Shown piece after piece: positions 25,673-34,062 of a stretch of DNA of 60,738 nt. This DNA is from Halomonas citrativorans (GTDB taxonomy: Bacteria > Pseudomonadota > Gammaproteobacteria > Pseudomonadales > Halomonadaceae). A program made the translations under genes and the position numbers. Position 1 is the stretch's first letter. The number at the start of each line of letters is the position of its first letter. The DNA is taken from positions 1 to 60,738 of the forward strand of contig NZ_FUKM01000013.1 of the NCBI RefSeq assembly GCF_900163645.1, written 5' to 3'. The notes beneath the pieces are model-generated. The model worked only from the letters and a program-made list of their open reading frames with translations. It had not been told where the DNA came from and searched no databases.

Positions 25673-26563
25673 ATGCGCATTTTGTTTACCGGTGGTAGCG
25701 GCAAGGCGGGTCGTCATGTAACGGCGTACCTTCGCGACCAGGGCCACAGCGTCACCAATCTGGACTGGGTAGCTTCCGACGTGCCGGGCATCACTACGCT
25801 AAAGGTCGATTTGACCGACTCGGGCCAGGTATTTAATGCGTGCCAAGCCTATGCCAATTTCGATGAGCTAGAACCTGGTACCGGCATGCCACGCTACGAT
25901 GCCATCGTCCACTTTGCCGCCATACCCGCCATTCTCCACCGGCCGGACAACGAAACCTACCGCATTAACACGTTAAGTACCTACCATGTGTTGGATGCGG
26001 CGACTCGACTGGATATTCCCAAAGTCATTTTTGCTTCCAGCGAGACCACTTACGGCATTTGCTTTGCCGACGGAGTGAAGCAACCTGATTACCTGCCGGT
26101 AGATGAAGAGCACCCAACAGTACCGCAAGACAGCTACGCGATGAGCAAGGTGGTTAACGAAGTAACCGCACGCTCTTTCCAGGAGCGCTCGGGCATCGAT
26201 ATTTATGCCCTGCGCATTAATAACGTGATCGAGCCTCACGAATATCGCCAGAACTTCCCGGCTTATATGGACAACCCGGCACTGCGTCGCCGCAATATTT
26301 TCGCTTACATTGACGCTCGCGACCTGGGGCAGATGGTCGACTGCTGCCTGAAAACAGACGGCCTGGGTTACGAAGTGTTTAACGTCGCCAATAATGATCT
26401 GTCAGTAGGATTGAGCAACGCTCAAGTAGTGGAACGCTTCTACCCAGGCGTGCCCATCAAGCAGGCAATGGGTGAATTTGAGACTTTTTACAGCAATGCA
26501 AAAGCCCGCCGCCTGGTCGGTTTCTCACCGTGCCATTCCTGGAGGGATGAGCTGGGGGAATGA
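25673..26563 (+). CDS. Extended short-chain dehydrogenase/NAD-dependent epimerase-dehydratase
   Basis: The 296-residue Rossmann protein starts MRILFTGGSGKAGRHV (NAD-binding GGSGKAG) and has the catalytic pair in DSYAMSKVVNE (Tyr-x3-Lys) and an upstream Ser in IFASSETTYG. It belongs to the NAD-dependent epimerase/dehydratase family. The substrate is not evident; sugar or uronate oxidation is possible because rhamnose genes converge on it. The start at 25673 has CGGAAAA upstream and begins exactly at the fold; the open frame extends 46 codons earlier without homology-like sequence. Confidence 0.75.
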   Translation: MRILFTGGSGKAGRHVTAYLRDQGHSVTNLDWVASDVPGITTLKVDLTDSGQVFNACQAYANFDELEPGTGMPRYDAIVHFAAIPAILHRPDNETYRINTLSTYHVLDAATRLDIPKVIFASSETTYGICFADGVKQPDYLPVDEEHPTVPQDSYAMSKVVNEVTARSFQERSGIDIYALRINNVIEPHEYRQNFPAYMDNPALRRRNIFAYIDARDLGQMVDCCLKTDGLGYEVFNVANNDLSVGLSNAQVVERFYPGVPIKQAMGEFETFYSNAKARRLVGFSPCHSWRDELGE

Positions 26564-26601
26564 GTTAAAGGAATAAGCAAAGAGTGGAGCTGGCGCAAAA
26601 A

Positions 26602-26641
26602 ATGGGCACTTTGCTAATGGGTACTTTGCTAAAAAGTGCCC
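26602..26641. terminator. Tandem 15-base repeat forming a stem-loop between convergent genes
   Basis: Two near-identical 15-base units, ATGGGCACTTTGCTA and ATGGGTACTTTGCTA (26602-26631), are followed by AAAAGTGCCC. GGGCACTTT (26604-26612) pairs with AAAGTGCCC (26633-26641). It lies between the SDR and rhaK stops and may end both transcripts. Confidence 0.45.
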
Positions 26642-26669
26642 AGATTTAGCCAAGCTGGAGCGCCTACCG

Positions 26670-28061
26670 TTAAGCGACTAAACGCCGCCAGGTATTCGCG
26701 TAGGCGAGAACTTCTTCGCTCTGCCCCGCAGGGTGTATAAACGCTGGCTCTACGAACGACCACTGGCGACTGTGCTGGCCAAGAGTCGCCGTGCCTTGCG
26801 TTGTCCCCGTGCTGTCGGTACTGCCATAAACGTTCTGAGCATGTTCGCTTCGCAGTGTCGCTAATACGTGCATGTAGATTTTGTTGCCTGCAAAAGCGCC
26901 CTCCACGATGACGTCACCTACTTGGCCTAACAAACTCAGACAGTAGTCTGTCATCAACGCGCAGTAGACCGAGGCCAAGGCTGTTTTACCCGCGCCATTC
27001 AGCCGTTCGACCGGCCCAACGATCCGGCCGGTGCGGTGGCGAAAAGGCCCGCCCTGATCAACGAACGCAGGCAACGCAAATACCTCCTGGTCCATGACAC
27101 GTTTCAGATCGATCAGCTCACCGTTAGCATCTCCCCGTAACGTCTCCCACTCGCGCCCTCCCATAAAGCGAATGGTGGGCACAGGGGCACCGTAAGCGCT
27201 TACGTTAATCAGCATGTCTCGGGCTTCATCCAGCCCATTAATGGCGGCACCAACCCCGCAGATAACGGTCCAGGTGCCACTTGAAACAACGGCAAAAGGC
27301 GCCGTACGTTTCAGAAGATGGGGTACCAGCGAAGCGTTGCTATCGTGAATACCGTTTAACACCTGGCAGCTATTCGGCAGGCCGAGTGACTCGGCCAGCT
27401 CAGGCCGAACCGGGCCGAGCGATGCTCCTGTCGGTAAAATCGTTGGCAGCAATGCTCGCCAGCCAAGCCGCTCTACCAGCGACGAGTAGTCACTTTTATG
27501 GGGGTTCCAAAGATCAGTATGACAGCCGAGCGACGTGGCCTCCCCAGCTTTTATACCGGTTAACCGCCACCCCCAGTATTGGGGATACATCAAGATATCA
27601 GTGACCTGCTCAAAGTCTTCGGGCCAGGCTTGTGAAAGCCAGTACAACTGACGCCCCAGGTTGAGCCCACCCGCCAAATCAGGGCTGCCTGTCTCCGCGA
27701 AAGGTGGCCGCACGCCGCGGTAGTTATTATTCAGCGCCGAGCACAGGTCGCTCTCATAATCAGGAATCGGTAGCGCCAGCTCGTTGCCCGCCATACACGC
27801 CGCCGTAGCGCCATGAGTGGTCACCCCGATGGAAACGACATGATAGTCATGAGCCAAGTCAGCCAAGGCTGCTTTCAGCCAGTCCCAGATAGCCTCCGTG
27901 TCGATATGTGGATAGCGGCCGTTCCGACAAACCTCATTGCCCCGGCGTTTTTCCACCAACACTTTACCGCCATTTTCGCCAAGGCTGAGCGCGCAGAGTT
28001 TGATGTTGGTCTTGCCGATATCAAGTACCGCCAGTACCGATTGATGCTGTTGTTGAGTCAT
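26670..28061 (-). CDS. rhaK: L-rhamnulokinase-type FGGY sugar kinase
   Basis: The 463-residue FGGY-family kinase opens with the phosphate-binding LAVLDIGKTNIKLCAL and has the C-terminal-domain LVPHLL, ISSGTWTVIC-like AVVSSGTWTVI and VIVEGAFAGNKIY segments. In the rhizobial-type pathway RhaK phosphorylates L-rhamnulose to give the RhaD substrate. Position as the last gene of a rhaRSTPQUK-ordered operon supports the assignment. It overlaps rhaU by four bases. Confidence 0.85.
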   Translation of the reverse strand: MTQQQHQSVLAVLDIGKTNIKLCALSLGENGGKVLVEKRRGNEVCRNGRYPHIDTEAIWDWLKAALADLAHDYHVVSIGVTTHGATAACMAGNELALPIPDYESDLCSALNNNYRGVRPPFAETGSPDLAGGLNLGRQLYWLSQAWPEDFEQVTDILMYPQYWGWRLTGIKAGEATSLGCHTDLWNPHKSDYSSLVERLGWRALLPTILPTGASLGPVRPELAESLGLPNSCQVLNGIHDSNASLVPHLLKRTAPFAVVSSGTWTVICGVGAAINGLDEARDMLINVSAYGAPVPTIRFMGGREWETLRGDANGELIDLKRVMDQEVFALPAFVDQGGPFRHRTGRIVGPVERLNGAGKTALASVYCALMTDYCLSLLGQVGDVIVEGAFAGNKIYMHVLATLRSEHAQNVYGSTDSTGTTQGTATLGQHSRQWSFVEPAFIHPAGQSEEVLAYANTWRRLVA

Positions 28062-28372
28062 GGCAGGTAGAAAACCTCGGTTAGCGGCTGTGCTTTCGGC
28101 TCAAAAGAGTCGCTTTGGGTTTCCATAATGTCCGCCATGTATGTCCACCACCGCTGCATCACCGGGTGCGCTTTTAGCGCTGCTTCATCTAGCGGGCCTT
28201 CCGTTTCAAAGCTGGCAAACAGTTGCAGTGTTTGGGGATCTAGAAAGATGTGGTAATTGAAGATACCGCAGGCTTTCAGATGTGCTTGAAGTTCAGGCCA
28301 GAGGGCATCGTGGCGGGCGCGATATTCGGCTTCGCAACCTTGATGTAACTGCATAACAGAGGCGTGGATCAT
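28058..28372 (-). CDS. rhaU: L-rhamnose mutarotase
   Basis: The 104-residue protein of the RhaM/RhaU family interconverts alpha and beta L-rhamnopyranose. It has MQLHQGCEAEYRARHDALWPEL, IFNYHIFLDPQT and the C-terminal VMQRWWTYMADIM typical of the ferredoxin-like mutarotase fold. It overlaps rhaK and rhaQ by four bases each. Confidence 0.9.
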   Translation of the reverse strand: MIHASVMQLHQGCEAEYRARHDALWPELQAHLKACGIFNYHIFLDPQTLQLFASFETEGPLDEAALKAHPVMQRWWTYMADIMETQSDSFEPKAQPLTEVFYLP

Positions 28373-29376
28373 TTGCGTTGCTCCCGCGCTGCGCGTAACC
28401 GCCCCGCCACCAGCGGAATGCTGATCACGCTAATCAACATGGCGCCGATAATAATCGTCATCACAATTCCCGGCACATTGAGCAGACCAAGCCCGAAGGT
28501 CACTAGGCCCATCAAGAAGACGGCAATGACGACGCCCACCATGCTGCCAGAGCCACCTAGAATACTTACCCCACCAAGCACGACCATCGTGATGACGCTC
28601 AGCTCCCAGCCAAAGGCGATAGAGGGTCGCGTACTTCCTAAACGCGACGTCAGCAACACCGAGGCAAGCCCCGATATAGCCCCTACCATGACAAACAGAA
28701 TCAGCTTGTGCTTGTTGACCTTAATGCCGGAATAGAGAGCCGCTGTTGGATTATTGCCGATGGCGTAGGTACGGCGGCCAAAGTTTGTGTGATGTAGCAA
28801 CCCATAGAATATCAGCGCCATCCCCATGAAAAGGGTGAATTCAAAGGAGAACACCCAGTAAACGTAGCCCTGACCGAAAAATTCAAAGCCACTGGGGTAG
28901 TTAGTGAATGCCCCATCGCCCAGAATTACGTAAGCAATACCTCGATAGAGGCTCATGGTACCAATGGTGACGACAATGGAGGGTATGCCGAAGTGGGTGA
29001 CTACTAAACCATTGAACAACCCGCAGACAATGCCCACTGAAACGGCCACAAACACCAGGCCGCCTGGCCCCATGCCCGCCTCAGCCGCCAGCCCCATGCT
29101 CACCGAAGAGAGCGCAATGATAGAGGCGACAGACAGGTCTATCTCCCGGCAGATAATCAACATGGCCATGGGCAAGGCGATGATGGCTTTTTCAGTAAAG
29201 TTGAAAGTAGCGTCCGAGAGATTCCATGGATCAAGAAAATAGGGCGTGGCAAGGCTGTTAAACAGAAACACCAATACCGTTACCAGTAATAAAAAGGTTT
29301 CCCAGCGCAACAGATGATGCAGCCAATGGTTGGACAAGCGATTAGGCACAGCCGTTTGAGTCATGGTATTTGCCAT
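28369..29376 (-). CDS. rhaQ: L-rhamnose ABC transporter permease
   Basis: The 335-residue inner-membrane permease of the ribose/RbsC family has eight or more hydrophobic segments, an early IALPMAMLIICREIDLSVASIIA motif and LLHHTNFGRRTYAIGNNPTAALYSGI, the cytoplasmic loop that contacts the ATPase. It pairs with RhaP, whose stop lies three bases before its start. Confidence 0.87.
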   Translation of the reverse strand: MANTMTQTAVPNRLSNHWLHHLLRWETFLLLVTVLVFLFNSLATPYFLDPWNLSDATFNFTEKAIIALPMAMLIICREIDLSVASIIALSSVSMGLAAEAGMGPGGLVFVAVSVGIVCGLFNGLVVTHFGIPSIVVTIGTMSLYRGIAYVILGDGAFTNYPSGFEFFGQGYVYWVFSFEFTLFMGMALIFYGLLHHTNFGRRTYAIGNNPTAALYSGIKVNKHKLILFVMVGAISGLASVLLTSRLGSTRPSIAFGWELSVITMVVLGGVSILGGSGSMVGVVIAVFLMGLVTFGLGLLNVPGIVMTIIIGAMLISVISIPLVAGRLRAAREQRK

Positions 29377-29379
29377 TGG

Positions 29380-30390
29380 TCAGGCCTCCTGATGCTGAGA
29401 GGGGGTGGCGCGTTTACTCACAGCCCGGCGCAAAATAATACGTCCTTTGCTTCGCTCAGCCGTCGAGTTGGCAATGACGGCGATGATGATAACGGCGCCA
29501 GAAATGGCCATCTGCCAAAACGGTGAAACACCCAGCACCGGCAAAGCATTGTTGATGACACCCAGAAACAGAGCACCCAGCGCGCAGCCGAGCACGGTGC
29601 CTACCCCACCCATAATGCTGATACCGCCGATCACACATGCCGCAATCACCTGTAGTTCGAAGCCATTAGCGACATCCACATAGGCAACCGCGTAGCGCGA
29701 CACCCAAAGGTAACCGCACAGCCCCGCCAGCATTCCGGACACCACAAAGGCTTTGAATTGCACTTTGCCAACGCTCACACCGGTGTAGAAAGCAGCGGTA
29801 GGATTGCCGCCAGACGTAAAGAAGTCCCGCCCGAGGCGCAGATGGCGAGTAGCGAAATAGAAGGCGGCTACAACGATGATTCCGATCCAACTCATCACCG
29901 GCATGCCCAACACCACTGTGCGTGGCAAGCTGATAAAGCCCGCGCTCATCTGGTGGGCATTCACCCAGGCACCATCCGAGAGCAGAAAAATAGTACCGCG
30001 ATAGATACTCATCGTACCCAGTGTTACGACAATGGCGGGCACACCAACAACCCAAACAAAGAACCCATTAATGGCACCAAGACAAGCACCCATTGCCATG
30101 GCAAAAAGTATCAATAACGGCACCGGCACGCCGGGATAGGCGGCATTGATCATGCCCACCACCATCCCCGTTAAGGCCAGGTTGGCGGCTACCGACAAGT
30201 CGATACAACGGGTCAGGATAACCAGCATCTGCCCCATCGCCAGTATCATCAGGATAGAGGTATCGTTGAAGGCGCTGACCAGGCTGTTCGGGCTAAGAAA
30301 CGAGGGCGTGATAGCGCCCACCACTAATATCAACGCCAGGATGACCAGCGCCAGAAAACGCTCACGATGTTTAAGTAGCGCGGACATCAT
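29380..30390 (-). CDS. rhaP: L-rhamnose ABC transporter permease
   Basis: The 336-residue RbsC-family permease is a paralogue of RhaQ, with ILTRCIDLSVAANLALTGMVVG and LRLGRDFFTSGGNPTAAFYTGV as the matching motifs. The two probably form a heterodimeric channel. It overlaps rhaT by four bases. Confidence 0.87.
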   Translation of the reverse strand: MMSALLKHRERFLALVILALILVVGAITPSFLSPNSLVSAFNDTSILMILAMGQMLVILTRCIDLSVAANLALTGMVVGMINAAYPGVPVPLLILFAMAMGACLGAINGFFVWVVGVPAIVVTLGTMSIYRGTIFLLSDGAWVNAHQMSAGFISLPRTVVLGMPVMSWIGIIVVAAFYFATRHLRLGRDFFTSGGNPTAAFYTGVSVGKVQFKAFVVSGMLAGLCGYLWVSRYAVAYVDVANGFELQVIAACVIGGISIMGGVGTVLGCALGALFLGVINNALPVLGVSPFWQMAISGAVIIIAVIANSTAERSKGRIILRRAVSKRATPSQHQEA

Positions 30391-31892
30391 GCGGCCATCC
30401 CTCCAGTAGCAGCACCCACGACAGCTTCAGGCGTGGCAGTTGCGCGAGTAAATTCACGCACCATCAGGCCTTCGTGCATCACGATAATGCGGTCAGCCAT
30501 GCCGAGCACTTCAGGCAATTCTGAGCTAACCATAATGACCGCCAAACCATCGTTAACCAGCTCTGACATAAAATGATGCACCGCCGCTTTGGCACCGATA
30601 TCAATCCCTTTGGTGGGCTCATCAAGGACAATGATCTTTGGCCGTGTCGCGAGCCATTTGCCGATAACGACCTTTTGCTGGTTACCGCCAGACAGGTTGC
30701 CTACTTTTTGATCCCAGCTTGAGGTCTTGACGTTAAGGCGCTCGCCATAAGTCCGTGCCACGTCATATTCACGCGCCTCATTTAATAAGCCCCAGCGATT
30801 AAGCCGCCCAAGCTGTGGCAAGCTAATGTTTTGAAAGATGGGTAAATCCAAAATAACGCCCTGCTGCTGGCGCTCTTCCGGCACGTAGACCAAGCCAGCC
30901 TTGATTGCGTCGGCTGGCGAGCGGATAGTCACCGGTTCACCATTAATGTGCACATTGCCGGTTACTGCCTTCGACAGGCCAAAAAGCGCCTGCATAATTT
31001 CAGTACGGCCAGACCCTACCAGGCCGTAAAAACACAGAATCTCACCCGCACGCACTTCAAAATTAATGTCGGCAAACTCGGTCGGGTGGTTCAAATTTTC
31101 TACCGTCATCATCGGTTCACCGATAGCCACGGTCTGCTTGGGAAAGGTTTCGCTAACACTGCGCGCTACCATCATCTCAACCAGCTCTGCTTCAGTGACA
31201 TCGCTGATCATGCCTTCGCCAGCAAAAGTGCCATCGCGATAAACGACATAGCGGTCGGCGATGGTAAAAATCTCATCAAACTTGTGTGTAATGAAAAGGA
31301 TGGCCTTACCAGCCTTTTTGAGACGCTCAACGATGCCGCATAGCTCTTTGATCTCGTGATGCGATAGTGCAGCCGTAGGTTCATCAAGAACGACTACACG
31401 GGCATCCACCGAGAGCGCACGGGCAATTGCCACCATGTGCTTCTGGCCAATACTTAGCCCTCTCAAACGTGCTTTGGGGTCCAAGGGGGCATCAATATCG
31501 GCGAGGATTCCGCGAGTGCGCTCATGCATCGCGGGCCAATCGAGCCGCCCTAAACGGCCGCGCGTCAGGTAGTTACCTGCGAAGATGTTCTCAGTAACGG
31601 TCAGCTCGTCGAACAGCACCGTTTCTTGATGAATAGCCGTAATGCCCAACTGGCGCGCCGCTTCAGGATCGTCAATGCGTACCACTTCGCCAGCGACCTG
31701 GGTTTCCCCGCCATCGGGCTGATAGATGCCGGTCATGGTTTTGACCAACGTGGATTTTCCGGCGCCGTTCTCACCGACCAAGGCAGTCACCTGACCGGGA
31801 TAGAGATCAAGCTTAACCCTGTCGAGAGCCGTCACGCCGGGAAACGTTTTGGTGACGTTTCTCAGCGCGAACACTGCTGTACTTTGTGTCAT
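30387..31892 (-). CDS. rhaT: L-rhamnose ABC transporter ATP-binding protein (two ABC domains)
   Basis: The 501-residue ATPase is a tandem ABC protein of the sugar-importer (RbsA/MglA) class. The first domain has Walker A GENGAGKST (residues 40-48) and LSIGQKHMV with VVLDEPTAAL. The second has a degenerate Walker A GLVGSGRTE but a full signature LSGGNQQKV and IVLDEPTKGID, as usual for this class. It lies downstream of rhaS after a 76-base gap that holds a stem-loop. Confidence 0.9.
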   Translation of the reverse strand: MTQSTAVFALRNVTKTFPGVTALDRVKLDLYPGQVTALVGENGAGKSTLVKTMTGIYQPDGGETQVAGEVVRIDDPEAARQLGITAIHQETVLFDELTVTENIFAGNYLTRGRLGRLDWPAMHERTRGILADIDAPLDPKARLRGLSIGQKHMVAIARALSVDARVVVLDEPTAALSHHEIKELCGIVERLKKAGKAILFITHKFDEIFTIADRYVVYRDGTFAGEGMISDVTEAELVEMMVARSVSETFPKQTVAIGEPMMTVENLNHPTEFADINFEVRAGEILCFYGLVGSGRTEIMQALFGLSKAVTGNVHINGEPVTIRSPADAIKAGLVYVPEERQQQGVILDLPIFQNISLPQLGRLNRWGLLNEAREYDVARTYGERLNVKTSSWDQKVGNLSGGNQQKVVIGKWLATRPKIIVLDEPTKGIDIGAKAAVHHFMSELVNDGLAVIMVSSELPEVLGMADRIIVMHEGLMVREFTRATATPEAVVGAATGGMAA

Positions 31893-31933
31893 GGCTATTA
31901 TCTTTGTTATTGGATGTATTTATTGTTTGGTCA

Positions 31934-31953
31934 GGCGCTGCCGTGACAGCGCC
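31934..31953 (-). terminator. Intercistronic stem-loop between rhaS and rhaT
   Basis: GGCGCTG and CAGCGCC form a perfect 7-base-pair stem with a six-base loop, 16 bases after the rhaS stop. No T-tract follows on the minus strand. Such hairpins commonly protect the binding-protein mRNA so that it is made in excess over the transporter subunits. Confidence 0.45.
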
Positions 31954-31968
31954 AGCCCGATTTCGCGA

Positions 31969-32964
31969 TTAAAAAATATCGGCGAAATCCTCAACATTGG
32001 TTGCGTCGTAGATAAAAGGTTCCGCCATGGCGGCACTGCCGTTCTCATCGAGTTGCGCGGTGCCCATACGGCCCATGTCTACACTGGTTTCCGTCGCATT
32101 ATCCATCACCAGGTTATAAGCGATGGTCGTCGCGGCGTAGCCCAAATCAATGGGATTCCAAATGGCAAAGTTATGCATGGCGCCGCTCTCCACGTGGCCA
32201 GCAAGCTCCGATGGCAGGCCCAAACCGGTGACATAAACCTCACCAACACGGCCTTCATCGCTCACCGCTTGCGCCGCGGCCAAAATACCGACCGTGGTTG
32301 GGGCGACGATAACGTCCAGATCAGGATGGTTACGCATTAGCGCTACCGCTTCGCGATAACTCTTGTCTGCCAAGTCGTCGCCATAAACGGTGTCTACAAA
32401 CTCAAGCTGGGGAAATTCCGGTAGCACCTTTTTCATCTCTTCAATCCAGACATTCTGGTTAGTCGAGGTAGGTGTCGCACTGAGAATAGCCATCTGACCC
32501 GAGCTAACGCCTTTGGCTTCTAACGCATCGGCCGCTAGCTGTACATTCATTCGGCCAATCAAATCATCACTGGAGGGACTTAAGTGCACGCTGCGGCCCT
32601 CGGGTGCGACCCCAGAGTCCCAGGAAATCACTTTGATACCGCGCTGCTGGGCGCGACTCAGGATAGGTACCAGCGCGTCCTGGTCATTGGCGGAAACCGC
32701 GATAGCATCGACACGCTGGGCAATCAGCGAGCTGATTACCTCAATCTGGCCTTCAGCGGTTGTCGTGGTTGGGCCGGTGTAAATGATTTCTACATTACCC
32801 AGCTCTTCGGCTGCTTCCTGGGCACCTTCATTGGCGGCCTCAAAGAAACCGATACCCATTGCCTTGACCACCAGGGCGATGCGTACATCATCTTCAGCAT
32901 GGGCGGGTGCTAAGTAAGCAATCGACATCATTGCCGTTAGGGCTGGGAAGAGTTTTTTGAACAT
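31969..32964 (-). CDS. rhaS: Periplasmic L-rhamnose-binding protein
   Basis: The 331-residue periplasmic-binding-protein-like I protein begins with a signal peptide: KK charge, a hydrophobic stretch LFPALTAMMSIAYLAP and a cleavage site at AHA-ED. The mature part runs VRIALVVKAMGIGFFEAANEGA and has the family's VDAIAVSANDQDALVPIL. It delivers rhamnose to RhaPQT. The ATG at 32964 has GGAG six bases upstream; the longer frame starts at a TTG. Confidence 0.88.
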   Translation of the reverse strand: MFKKLFPALTAMMSIAYLAPAHAEDDVRIALVVKAMGIGFFEAANEGAQEAAEELGNVEIIYTGPTTTTAEGQIEVISSLIAQRVDAIAVSANDQDALVPILSRAQQRGIKVISWDSGVAPEGRSVHLSPSSDDLIGRMNVQLAADALEAKGVSSGQMAILSATPTSTNQNVWIEEMKKVLPEFPQLEFVDTVYGDDLADKSYREAVALMRNHPDLDVIVAPTTVGILAAAQAVSDEGRVGEVYVTGLGLPSELAGHVESGAMHNFAIWNPIDLGYAATTIAYNLVMDNATETSVDMGRMGTAQLDENGSAAMAEPFIYDATNVEDFADIF

Positions 32965-33009
32965 CGTGCGCTCCAATTTTTTTGTTATGCCCCGACCCTG
33001 CTTTGAGCA

Positions 33010-33807
33010 TCAGCCGGGGGCGGTCGTTTCAAGGCCTTGATTGACGATAATCAGTTGACAACCCGCATCTTCGATCATTTGTCGCCTTGAGGGGTCAATA
33101 CCATCGTCGGTAATGACGATATCGACATGAGATAATGGGCAGACGATGAGATTACTGCGATTTTCAAACTTACTGGAATCGACCAGCAATACTCTCTGAT
33201 CGGCCTGGTCCAGCAGTTTCATTACCGCCTGCACAATCTGAGGATCTGCCTCCATCACCCCCTGAGGACCAACTCCCTGCGCCCCGATGAACAGCATCGA
33301 GGCATAAAATTGACTGGAAATATCATTCGGAAACGGACTCAAGATAATGTTCTGTTCCCGATATACGTTACCGCCTGGTAGCATCACCATGCACTTGCTG
33401 CGTTTTAATAACTGCTCGGCAATCACGAACGAATTCGTCAGCACCTGCAATTTGCATGAGCGCATGAACTCCGCCATGAAGTAGGTTGTCGTCCCGCCAC
33501 TAATGGTGACTGACATCCCATCTCCCAACAGACCCACCGCTTCCTTTGCGATGGCGCGCTTGGCCTTGGCGTTAATCAATTGATTAACCGAGTAAGGCCG
33601 CCCTACCAGGGAGGTGTTAGCAGGTGGATGCAAGGCTTCCGCTCCGCCACGTACCTTTTTCAATTTCCCCTGTCGTTGCAGTTCGTTGATGTCTCGCCGA
33701 ACGGTCGCTTCCGAAGCGCCCAATAAATTTACCAAGTACCCGAGGGTAGCAATGGGCTTTTCTTCAACTTCCGCCAAGATGATTCGATGACGTTCAACTT
33801 CATGCAT
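33010..33807 (-). CDS. rhaR: DeoR-family transcriptional regulator of rhamnose catabolism
   Basis: The 265-residue DeoR-type protein has an N-terminal helix-turn-helix (HRIILAEVEEKPIATLGYLVNLLGASEATVRRDINELQRQG is the span, residues 7-47, with VRRDI in the recognition helix) and a C-terminal DeoRC sugar-phosphate sensor with SGGTTTYF and LPGGNVYREQN. It heads the rhaRSTPQUK operon and faces rhaDI across a shared control region, so it probably regulates both and itself. GAGGATAA precedes the ATG. Confidence 0.85.
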   Translation of the reverse strand: MHEVERHRIILAEVEEKPIATLGYLVNLLGASEATVRRDINELQRQGKLKKVRGGAEALHPPANTSLVGRPYSVNQLINAKAKRAIAKEAVGLLGDGMSVTISGGTTTYFMAEFMRSCKLQVLTNSFVIAEQLLKRSKCMVMLPGGNVYREQNIILSPFPNDISSQFYASMLFIGAQGVGPQGVMEADPQIVQAVMKLLDQADQRVLLVDSSKFENRSNLIVCPLSHVDIVITDDGIDPSRRQMIEDAGCQLIIVNQGLETTAPG

Positions 33808-34062
33808 TCGTTATCCTCACTCATCACTATATTTCATAATCGATCATCTGCAAGCCAATTTTGAATATTTATGATTGCTATTGACAGATAAAAATCTCGG
33901 ATCGATACTTTTCTACAGATTATACTCATAACTCGTCAAAATCGATCAAAAAAGGTCGCAGCCAGACCTTTCAACACAATAGCTTTCACAATAATAAGCA
34001 CACAACACTATCAGTCCGGCTGCCGCTGCCCAATCACACCATAACAATACCCGAGGTATCTC
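33808..34062. promoter_or_regulatory. Divergent rhaR/rhaD promoter region with repeated ATCGAT motifs
   Basis: ATCGAT occurs three times (33839-33844, 33901-33906, 33941-33946). The plus promoter is TTGACA (33881-33886), 17 bases, GATACT (33904-33909), overlapping copy 2. The minus promoter is TTGCAG (33848-33853), 16 bases, TATAGT (33826-33831), with copy 1 in its spacer. Another minus-strand TATAAT lies at 33919-33924. The placement of the motifs in both promoters suggests they are operator elements for RhaR. Confidence 0.55.
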
